29,720 bases of DNA from DASPFV01 sp035620975 (lineage in GTDB: Bacteria > Acidobacteriota > Vicinamibacteria > Vicinamibacterales > 2-12-FULL-66-21), in the NCBI GenBank assembly GCA_035620975.1, contig DASPFV010000125.1:1-29720 (forward strand), read 5' to 3'. The translations under genes were made by a program, and so were the position numbers. How positions within the stretch are numbered: position 1 is the stretch's first letter; each line of letters starts with the position of its first letter. Below, one piece after another: positions 23,736-29,720 of the stretch. The notes under the pieces are model-generated. The model saw only the letters and a program-made list of their open reading frames with translations. It was not told the origin of the DNA and ran no database searches.

Positions 23736-24500
23736 CGTCTGCTCCTTTTCGCAGGTGAGGCGCGGCTCGCCGCTCCGGGCTCGGCCCGCCGCGCACGGTT
23801 GATTATCGGTCGAGGCGTCCCCCCACGGAAGCCGCGGGTGCGTCCTTCTGAAGAAGCCGGACTTTTTTCATCCGCAACTGCGGCCAGGTGCTCGTCTGCG
23901 GCGTCGAAATCGAAGGACGCCGATCCAAGACCCGGAGTTCACGCTCGAGCTGGCGGACCAGGTGTCCAGGGGAGACTCAGGACGGCCCCGCCGAAGATGG
24001 TCCCACGGTCATCGACGACGGTTCTGCTTGTAAATAACTGAGCACAAATGGGTTCGCTCAGACAGGCCGGTGAAGGTCCACGCGCGATACCCGGCCGCGC
24101 CCGACCGGCCGGTCGCGCCCGGGCTGGCTCTGAGTCGTCCGCCCAGGGGGATGGGGATTCAAAAGTCCGTTCGAGATACGATTCCTTGGTCGCAATGCGG
24201 TCGATCAGGAGTATCTTGTCAGTCCTGATTCTCGCACCGGCCAGGGCCGGGGGCGTTTCGCTTCGCGCAACGCTGCCGGCTGGCTCCAGCGCGAGGCCAT
24301 GGCAGGTTGCCGATTGCGGATTGCCGAGTCGATCCTGCACGGACGCCGTCGATGGTCGAGTATTCGGAGATTGAAGAGTCCAAAAGACGGGGAAACCTCC
24401 TCCCTCCCCATTCTGGGCTCGACGATCTCCGAATAGTCGACGCATCGTCCGCGCGTCCTGCGTCGAATCGGCGTCCGCGATCTGCAATCGGCAACCCGCG
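23736..24500. other. 765-nt divergent region between ku and ligD
   Basis: I find no supportable gene. It must hold the ku promoter and the ligD promoter, but no clear sigma70 pair stands out. It contains a small palindrome (atcagga/tcctgat near 24207-24232) and, at its right end, the large inverted repeat 24305-24496. Confidence 0.5.
24305..24496. repeat. 190-bp imperfect inverted repeat before ligD
   Basis: Outer arms ggttgccgattgcgga (24305-24320) and tctgcaatcggcaacc (24481-24496) pair with one mismatch in 16. Inner arms gtcgagtattcggaga (24355-24370) and tctccgaatagtcgac (24426-24441) also pair with one mismatch in 16, and the segments between them are partly complementary. The left outer arm includes heptamer-like units (gattgcg, gattgcc). 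The right outer arm ends 4 nt before the ligD ATG. Confidence 0.75.
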
Positions 24501-26705
24501 ATGCCGATCGCCCCGATGTTGGCCACGCTGGTCGACGCTCCCCTCACCAGCCCGGGGCTGCTCTACGAGCCGAAGTACGACGGCATCCGCGCGATTGCGG
24601 AGATCGAGCCGGCTCGCGGCGCCCCGCGCGTCCGCCTGTGGTCCCGCCTCGGCAACGAGAAGACCGCGCAGTTCCCGTCTGTCGTGCGCGCCCTGCAGAC
24701 GCTCGGCGTGCACGGCCGGCGCCTCGTGGTGGACGGCGAGATCGTCGCGCTGGATGCGGCCGGCCGGCCGACCGGCTTCCAGCGGCTGCAGTCCCGCATC
24801 CATCTGAGCGACGCGCACGACGTCGCGCGCACGGAACGCGCGCAGCCCGTCGCCTACATCGCGTTCGATCTGCTCTGTGATGGCGACCGGGATCTGCGCG
24901 GCGCGATGCTCACCGAACGCCGCCAGCAGCTCGAGTCGCTCCTCGAGGGCAGAACTGACGCGGTCCTGCGCCTCAGTGAGCAGGCCGCCGGCGACGGACG
25001 CGCGCTGCACGCCCGGGCACGAGCGGAAGGCTGGGAGGGTCTCATCGCGAAGGAAGCGCGGTCCGTGTATCAGTCGGGACGGCGGAGCCCGACGTGGCGC
25101 AAGATCAAGCTGCTCAAGCAGCAGGAGTTCGTGATCGGCGGGTGGACGGAGCCGCGGCAGACGCGGCAGTACTTCGGCGCGCTGCTGCTGGGCGTGCACG
25201 AGCCTGGCAACCCCGGCGACCGGCTGACGTACGTCGGCCACACCGGAACCGGATTCGACGGTGCGGAGCTGCGCCGCGTGTGGACGCTGCTCGCTTCCCG
25301 CGCAACGGACCGCTCCCCCTTCACCGAGCGAATCAAGTCGAACGAACCGGCGCACTGGGTGCGCCCGGAGCTGGTTGCGCAGGTGCGGTTCACCGAGTGG
25401 ACCGACGACAACAAGCTGCGACATCCTGTCTACCTCGGCCTGCGCGACGACAAGGCGGCGGCCGAGGTCGTTCGCGAGACACCGGTCCCGCCGCGTGCGT
25501 CCCGCGCCGCGGCTGAACGCGACGACACGGGCGCCGCGCGCGCATCGGATCACTCCACGGGTGGAGCTGGGCCCGGCCGGCCGCGGGCGGTTTCAGTCGT
25601 GCTGCCGAGCCGTCCTGCGGCAGCCAGCGCGACCGGACGTGCGCAGCCGACACGCCGCTCGACGGCCCGCGGCGGCCGCCGACCGACAGGTGAGGCCCGG
25701 CGCTCGCGGGCTGAGCGCATCCCGACACCCGCCGACGCGGCCGTCGTCGAGCAACTGCGCGCGCTGGAAGCTGCGCGGAACGACGGCACGATCGTGCTGC
25801 CCGACGGCAGCCGGCTTGGCGTGACGAACCTCTCGAAGCTGTTCTGGCCGAAGCTGAAGCTCACGAAGGGTGATCTGCTGAGGTACTACGCCACGGTGGC
25901 GCCGCTGATTCTTCCGGCCGTCGAGGATCGGCCGCTCGTCATGAAGCGGTTCCCGAACGGCGTCGACGGCCCGGCCTTCTACCAGCAGCGCTCGCGGCAG
26001 GAGCAGCCACCGCGCGAGGTCCGGATCGAGACGCTGCCCGCCGACATCGAACCGATCTCCGAACCGGACGCCCGGCGTTTCATCGGAGGCTCGCTGATCA
26101 CGCTCCTCTACATGACGCAGCTCGCGGCGATCTCACAGGACCCGTGGTTCTCGCGCGTGCAGTCGCCGCTCGAAGTCGATTACGTGGCGCTCGATCTGGA
26201 TCCGGGGGACGGAGCGACTTTCGCGCGCGTGCTCGACGTGGCGCGCTGGGTCCGCGACGAGCTGGCGTCGCTGAAGGTGCCCGGCGTGCCGAAGACGTCG
26301 GGCTCGAGCGGCCTGCACATCTACATACCCATGCCGCCGGGCACGTCGTACGAGTCCGGCGTGCTCTTCTGCCAGATCGTCGCGACCGTCGTCGCCGCGC
26401 ATCATCCGAAGGTCGCGACGGTGGAGCGCAAGGTGAAGGCGCGCGGGAAGGGGACGGTGTACGTCGACTACCTGCAGAACATCCTCGGCAAGACGCTCGC
26501 GACCGCCTACAGCGCGCGGGCGAGCGCGTTCGCCGGCGTCTCCACCCCCCTCACCTGGGACGAAGTCGACGCGGGCGTCGATCCTCGGGACTTCACGATC
26601 GTGACTGCACCGGCGCGCTTCGCGGAGGTGGGGGATCTCTGGAAGCGGCTCCGGGCGTCGAAGCCTGCCAGCCTCGAAGCGGTGTTCAGGAAGTACGCGC
26701 GATGA
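24501..26705 (+). CDS. ligD: Multifunctional NHEJ DNA ligase LigD (LIG-POL)
   Basis: 734 residues, domain order LIG then POL with no phosphoesterase domain, as in Bacillus-type LigD. LIG (1-320): EPKYDGIR with Lys25 as the AMP-lysine, VVDGEIV (motif III), EGLIAKE (motif IV, near 179-185) and KIKLLK (motif V, 201-206), then an OB-fold. A low-complexity Arg/Ala/Pro linker spans about 330-415. POL (about 425-730): ALDLDPGDG with the catalytic Asp565/Asp567, SGSSGLHIYIPM with His606, and TVYVDYLQN. It seals double-strand ends bound by Ku and fills gaps, preferring ribonucleotides in known homologues. No Shine-Dalgarno; the ATG follows a large inverted repeat. Absence of the PE domain means 3'-end healing would need another nuclease. 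Confidence 0.95.
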   Translation: MPIAPMLATLVDAPLTSPGLLYEPKYDGIRAIAEIEPARGAPRVRLWSRLGNEKTAQFPSVVRALQTLGVHGRRLVVDGEIVALDAAGRPTGFQRLQSRIHLSDAHDVARTERAQPVAYIAFDLLCDGDRDLRGAMLTERRQQLESLLEGRTDAVLRLSEQAAGDGRALHARARAEGWEGLIAKEARSVYQSGRRSPTWRKIKLLKQQEFVIGGWTEPRQTRQYFGALLLGVHEPGNPGDRLTYVGHTGTGFDGAELRRVWTLLASRATDRSPFTERIKSNEPAHWVRPELVAQVRFTEWTDDNKLRHPVYLGLRDDKAAAEVVRETPVPPRASRAAAERDDTGAARASDHSTGGAGPGRPRAVSVVLPSRPAAASATGRAQPTRRSTARGGRRPTGEARRSRAERIPTPADAAVVEQLRALEAARNDGTIVLPDGSRLGVTNLSKLFWPKLKLTKGDLLRYYATVAPLILPAVEDRPLVMKRFPNGVDGPAFYQQRSRQEQPPREVRIETLPADIEPISEPDARRFIGGSLITLLYMTQLAAISQDPWFSRVQSPLEVDYVALDLDPGDGATFARVLDVARWVRDELASLKVPGVPKTSGSSGLHIYIPMPPGTSYESGVLFCQIVATVVAAHHPKVATVERKVKARGKGTVYVDYLQNILGKTLATAYSARASAFAGVSTPLTWDEVDAGVDPRDFTIVTAPARFAEVGDLWKRLRASKPASLEAVFRKYAR

Positions 26706-26805
26706 ACGACCGGACGCGCGCCTGCCGCGCGCCCGGTCCGTCGATTGGCTGAATCCAATCACGAGTGCCGCGGCCCGTTACGGCGAACCGCGTGCGCTCC
26801 CGAGC

Positions 26806-27012
26806 CTACAGTGCGGCGTCCTCGTCCTCCTCGTCCTCCATGTCGAGGTCGGCGTCGTCCATGTCCTCCTCGTCGGCAGTCTCGCCCGTCCCGCGGATGT
26901 CGCGATCGCCCTCGCCGCGGATCCGCTCGTCAGCGTTCCGCTCGTTCATGTCCCGATCGGCCGGATCCTGAGTGGGCCGGCGGCGGCCTTCGTCCATCTG
27001 CCTGTTCGCCAT
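26806..27012 (-). CDS. Small highly acidic protein
   Basis: 68 residues. MANRQMDEGRRRPTQDPADR at the N terminus is followed by an Asp/Glu-dominated tail (EEDMDDADLDMEDEEDEDAA). Predicted disordered, soluble and strongly negative, with no cysteine and no membrane segment. AAAGGAG about 6 nt before the ATG supports expression; the ATG at 27012 is better placed than an upstream start. The family and role are unknown; acidic disordered proteins often act as chaperone-like or DNA-mimic factors, but nothing here proves that. Its stop lies about 100 nt after the convergent ligD end. Confidence 0.65.
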   Translation of the reverse strand: MANRQMDEGRRRPTQDPADRDMNERNADERIRGEGDRDIRGTGETADEEDMDDADLDMEDEEDEDAAL

Positions 27013-27108
27013 GAACGCTCCTTTCGTCGGTCGTCGACGCACGACTGGGTGCGTACGCCACGGCAGTTTCCTCCCCGCAGAGAATCAGCAAGGCGGGTGC
27101 CACGCTGT

Positions 27109-27114
27109 TATGAT
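27109..27114 (+). promoter_or_regulatory. Candidate -10 box (TATGAT) of the ferredoxin gene
   Basis: TATGAT ends 8 nt before the ATG at 27123 and there is no Shine-Dalgarno, again fitting a leaderless transcript. Confidence 0.4.
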
Positions 27115-27122
27115 GCGGGCTG

Positions 27123-27572
27123 ATGGGCAAGAAGAAGAGGCACCAGTCGGCTGCCGAGGCAGGCGCAGAGTTCGGTGTCGGCAGCCTCAGGCGCCACCTC
27201 TTCGTCTGCATCGGGCCGGACTGCATCGACGAGAAGGACGGCGACCGGACGTGGCAGTATCTCAAGCGCCGGTTGAAGGAGCTGAAGCTCACGGGAGGAG
27301 AGGGACCCTGCTACCGGACGAAGTGCCAGTGCCTGCGGATCTGCACCAGCGGTCCAGTTTGCGTCGTCTACCCGGAGGGGGCGTGGTACTTCGACGTGAC
27401 TCCGGAGAACGCCGAACGCATCATCCAGGAGCACCTGATCGGCGGACGTATCGTCGAGGACCTCTGCTTCGCCCGGAACCCGCTGCCGCAGACGGGCGGC
27501 GCGCCCCGTGAACCCGGGCACTCCGCCGATTCCGCCTCATCCGCTCGACACGGAACGGACCTCGGCAGGTAA
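27123..27572 (+). CDS. Thioredoxin-like [2Fe-2S] ferredoxin
   Basis: 149 residues. The N-terminal 20 residues are basic (MGKKKRHQ). The core (24-115) matches small thioredoxin-fold ferredoxins: RRHLFVCIGPDC (Cys29, Cys34), a helix, then GPCYRTKCQCLRICTSGPVC (Cys63, 68, 70, 74, 80) and VYPEGAWYFDVTPENAERII. The cluster should be held by one N-terminal cysteine and cysteines of the second group, as in NuoE-type proteins; which ones cannot be settled by eye. It transfers electrons; the partner is unknown. The last 30 residues (GAPREPGHSADSASSARHGT) are low-complexity and probably disordered. It converges on the response regulator with only 1 nt between the stop codons. Confidence 0.85.
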   Translation: MGKKKRHQSAAEAGAEFGVGSLRRHLFVCIGPDCIDEKDGDRTWQYLKRRLKELKLTGGEGPCYRTKCQCLRICTSGPVCVVYPEGAWYFDVTPENAERIIQEHLIGGRIVEDLCFARNPLPQTGGAPREPGHSADSASSARHGTDLGR

Positions 27573-27573
27573 G

Positions 27574-27987
27574 TCAATGGTCCGGCGACGACGGCCGGAA
27601 AGGTCCGCCGACGCCGAGCAGCGCGCGAATCGCGTCGAGAATCGCGGCTGGTGTCACCGGCTTCTCCAGCACCTGGTTGAACCCGGCCTGGTGCGCGGCG
27701 GCCAGCTCGTCTCTCGTCATGGTGACGCCGGTAATGGCCAGGAGCGGGACCTCTCCGAGGGCCGGCAGACGGCGGAGCTGGCGGCCGAGCGCCAGCCCGT
27801 CCCCGTCGGGCAGCATCCAGTCAGCGAGCACCAGATCGGGCAGCCGGTTCGTCGCGGCGCGCAGCGCGTCGGCGAGCGTGCCGGCTTCGTCCACTTCACA
27901 CGATGCGGTCTCGAGCACGATTCGATACAGGTCGCGGGTGTCGCGATCGTCGTCGACGATGAGAATCCGAAGCAGGCGATCGGTCAT
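27574..27987 (-). CDS. Receiver-only response regulator
   Basis: 137 residues, a single CheY-like receiver domain with no output domain. LRILIVDDDRDTRDLY holds the acidic pocket (Asp12-14), LVLADWMLPDGDG gives the phospho-acceptor Asp56, LLAITG carries the conserved Thr and VLEKPVTP the conserved Lys-Pro. The C-terminal tail (GVGGPFRPSSPDH) is short and flexible. It likely relays phosphate between kinases or binds a partner protein; no histidine kinase is adjacent, though a soluble one is encoded at 18425-19744. The ATG at 27987 is the family start. Confidence 0.9.
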   Translation of the reverse strand: MTDRLLRILIVDDDRDTRDLYRIVLETASCEVDEAGTLADALRAATNRLPDLVLADWMLPDGDGLALGRQLRRLPALGEVPLLAITGVTMTRDELAAAHQAGFNQVLEKPVTPAAILDAIRALLGVGGPFRPSSPDH

Positions 27988-28090
27988 CGGTTCAGGCGTT
28001 CTGGCGCAGGGTTCCCGGGAGACGCGATCGATCGGACAGAGGGCCGTCGCAGACCGGATCGCCGAGCAACGTCGGAGAGATTATGGCAGA

Positions 28091-28167
<77 letters not shown>

Positions 28168-28321
28168 TTCCTGTCGTGGTCAACGCCGGTGCCGTGTCGC
28201 CGCTACCCGTGCAGCCGGATCGTGCATGCGACTGTCGTCGATCACGTCAGCGGCTCGCGCTGCTGATACGCGCGAGAGCCGTTGGCGACCTCGACGCCCT
28301 GGAACTGGCGGCAGCAGGTTG

Positions 28322-28398
28322 TGGCGCGCCCGGAGGGATTTGAACCCCCGACCTACGGGTTCGAAGCCCGGCGCTCTATCCAGCTGAGCTACGGGCGC
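28322..28398 (-). tRNA. tRNA-Arg (TCG)
   Basis: On the minus strand: the same acceptor stem as the neighbouring tRNA-Arg, loop CTTCGAA (anticodon TCG), T arm GGGGG-TTCAAAT-CCCTC, CCA encoded (28322-28324). The outermost anticodon-stem pair is a C-T mismatch. It reads CGA. It lies 154 nt upstream of tRNA-Arg(CCG) in the same direction, so a shared transcript is possible. Confidence 0.95.
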
Positions 28399-28714
28399 AC
28401 TGTGCTGTGAGCGCGCCGGCACGTCGCGGCCGCAGGCGGCTCAACCGACCACTCATCATACCGGCGGTCCTGCAGACGCGCAAGTTGCGTGGCGACGTCT
28501 CGTGGACGCACAACAACGCACCCTGCACCTTCCTTCTTCCAGCGAGGGCCGGGCTTTTCAGCAGCCTCGCGGCTCGATTCGGCCAGAAAACCGGAGTTTT
28601 CCCGGGCTCACCGGCCCCGGCGGCGGAGGCACCCTCGGCAGTCATTTGACAAAGCGAGTCCGCCTGCCTGAGCCGGTTCCCGATGGACCGACGCCTTCCT
28701 AGGCGGAGGGTCGA
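28399..28714. other. Divergent intergenic region, 316 nt
   Basis: Holds the tRNA-Arg promoter (28455-28483, minus) and, on the plus strand, a TTGACA at 28646-28651 with no good -10, upstream of the small exported protein. No gene or repeat is recognised. Confidence 0.5.
28455..28483 (-). promoter_or_regulatory. Promoter of the tRNA-Arg pair
   Basis: Minus strand: TTGCGC (28478-28483), exactly 17 nt, TATGAT (28455-28460). The start point would be about 50 nt upstream of tRNA-Arg(TCG). Confidence 0.65.
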
Positions 28715-29233
28715 ATGTCCCAGCATCTGTGGCGGGCCGCGGCCGCGGTCTCGTTCGTGCTCGCTGCCGCGCCAGTCTCTGCGCAGACGGCGCCGGCCGG
28801 GATCGAGAAGAAGCTGAAGACCGGCGACAGGCTGACTGTAACCACCGACGACGGCTGGGAGGTCCGAGGCCGCCTCGTCAACATCCGGAGCGACGCGCTG
28901 CTGCTGCGGATAGACGATGCCGACGTGCAGCTGGCTTGGGACGATGTGGAGCGCATCCGTCGGCGTCGTAACGGCGTCCTGCTCGGCAGTCTCATCGGGC
29001 TTGGAGCCGGACTGGCCACGGGCATTCCTCTCAAATCGCTGGTCGACAACGAGACGGGTAAGGGCAACGAGGCCCTCGCGACGATGATCGCGATGGGCGT
29101 CGGCGCCGGCATGTGCCTGGATGCGGTCCTGAGCACGAACCGCACGATTTACCGGCGCGACGGTGCGGCGACGAGCTTCGGGCTCCAGCCGCTGCGCGGG
29201 GGCGGCGCGGTCGTCGCCAGGATCGCCTGGTGA
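28715..29233 (+). CDS. Exported small protein with Gly-rich hydrophobic segment
   Basis: 172 residues. A signal peptide ends APVSAQ (about residue 23). The region 30-90 (LKTGDRLTVTTDDGWEVRGR, then LLLRIDDADVQLAWDDVERI) looks like a small beta-barrel, similar to Sm-like folds of uncharacterised envelope proteins. A Gly-rich hydrophobic stretch (GVLLGSLIGLGAGLATGIPL, about 88-107) and a second one (ALATMIAMGVGAGMCLDAVL) may insert into a membrane. The end (VVARIAW) is strand-like. I cannot assign a function. GGCGGAGGG about 4 nt before the ATG marks the start. It is followed by the IS110-family region. Confidence 0.75.
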   Translation: MSQHLWRAAAAVSFVLAAAPVSAQTAPAGIEKKLKTGDRLTVTTDDGWEVRGRLVNIRSDALLLRIDDADVQLAWDDVERIRRRRNGVLLGSLIGLGAGLATGIPLKSLVDNETGKGNEALATMIAMGVGAGMCLDAVLSTNRTIYRRDGAATSFGLQPLRGGGAVVARIAW

Positions 29234-29668
29234 GTCGAGCTGCGGTTATCGCTCTTTTGGCTGCCCGCCCGCTGCCGCAGGCGATCCCGAGCGCCGCCGG
29301 TCGTCTGCTGCGGCGTGCGAGCCGGGTCGTGCAGGCGTCGGACGGTCGATGCTCACGATCGTACGATCCAGTTCTTCCCTCGCCGGAGGGCTCCCGGTTG
29401 CCACGTACGCCACTCCTCAGATCCAGGTGAGGCGTGCCAGCTATGCATGCAGCGGGGTGTCTCTGCGACGGCGGCCGCGCGCGCCGTGCCGGTGCTGGAC
29501 GGCCGGGGCCCTTGGAGCGAGGCGCCGCACCGCGCAGCCGGAAAACGGGCGGAGCGATTCCGCGCGGCGAGTCCGGTCTCTGATCAGATGAAAAGGCCAT
29601 CCACACTCGAGCGGCATAGGATCGGGGTGCTCAACATCACGCTCCCGGCCAGCCAGAGGAGGACGGCC
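29234..29668 (+). other. Left non-coding flank of an IS110-family element (boundary unknown)
   Basis: 435 nt between the exported-protein stop and the transposase start. No gene is seen. The part next to the transposase should belong to the IS left end; in IS110-group elements this region encodes the bridge RNA that guides target and donor choice. I cannot find its ends or fold by eye. A palindrome cgatcgtacgatc-like segment occurs near 29360. AGAGGAGGACGGCC is the ribosome site of the transposase. Confidence 0.4.
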
Positions 29669-29720
29669 ATGGAGCAGTATATCGGCGTCGACTTACATAA
29701 GGCGTTCTTTCAGGTGACGG
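29669..29720 (+). CDS. IS110-family transposase, N-terminal fragment (runs off the window)
   Basis: The first 17 codons encode MEQYIGVDLHKAFFQVT. The pattern IGVDLHK with the first acidic residue (Asp8) of the RuvC-like DEDD site is characteristic of IS110/IS1111-family recombinases. The ATG at 29669 is preceded by AGAGGAGG. Only the start is inside the window, so completeness and subgroup cannot be judged. Confidence 0.8.
   Translation, partial: MEQYIGVDLHKAFFQVT

Noticed and set aside
24192..24374. Short plus-strand frame with a signal-peptide-like start in the ku-ligD gap
   Set aside because: No ribosome site, and its second half lies in the inverted repeat; no conserved feature can be shown.
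28646..28651. TTGACA as -35 of the small exported protein gene
   Set aside because: No acceptable -10 hexamer at 16-18 nt (the sequence there is TGAGCC), so no promoter is called.

Overview
The window is a 29.7 kb, very GC-rich bacterial chromosome segment. The best single marker of its origin is an 819-residue MacB/FtsX-type permease of the 'acidobacterial duplicated orphan permease' (ADOP) class. With the high GC, the NHEJ pair, the sigma/Ser-Thr kinase pair and abundant intergenic repeats, this points to Acidobacteriota, probably a Vicinamibacteria-like lineage (inference). Nothing looks like a phage, a large genomic island or a CRISPR locus. It reads as ordinary chromosome with many small repeats and an insertion sequence entering at the right edge.

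Left third (1-12.3 kb): a REP-like hairpin repeat abuts the stop of a D-xylonate dehydratase-type gene (minus). Next come a DnaJ-domain protein (minus) and, divergently, the ADOP permease, a phosphonatase-like HAD hydrolase, an FMN-dependent 2-hydroxyacid dehydrogenase (minus), a secreted two-domain rhodanese, a catabolic-type threonine dehydratase, a secreted HExxH protein (minus) and a secreted alpha/beta hydrolase with a C-terminal TPR region. These are mostly single-gene units of metabolism and envelope work.

Middle (12.3-22.4 kb): an alpha/beta-hydrolase fragment, a lipoprotein, a polysaccharide deacetylase and a small membrane protein (all minus). Then an ECF-type sigma factor lies upstream of, and overlaps by 4 nt, a membrane-anchored Ser/Thr kinase (minus). 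Two conserved proteins of unknown function, a soluble sensor histidine kinase (minus), a 1.7 kb stretch without a convincing gene and a GGDEF protein follow. This half is rich in signalling genes.

Right third (22.4-29.7 kb): tRNA-His, then Ku with a previously unlisted 31-residue membrane-peptide ORF directly downstream, and divergently a LIG-POL type LigD. Ku and LigD together form a two-component bacterial NHEJ system. After them come a small acidic protein, a thioredoxin-like [2Fe-2S] ferredoxin, a receiver-only response regulator, two tRNA-Arg genes (CCG and TCG), a small exported protein and the first 17 codons of an IS110-family transposase.

Non-coding structure is the most distinctive aspect. 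There is a hairpin repeat built on GGGGTCAGGTCTTGCA at both ends of the window. There are heptamer microsatellites in four places, a 46-bp tandem repeat at two loci in opposite orientation, scattered 'cacggaTGAACAcgga' words, a 39-nt near-perfect inverted repeat between two genes and a 190-bp inverted repeat ending 4 nt before ligD. Several genes without a Shine-Dalgarno have a TATAAT-like box 6-12 nt before the start codon, suggesting frequent leaderless transcripts.
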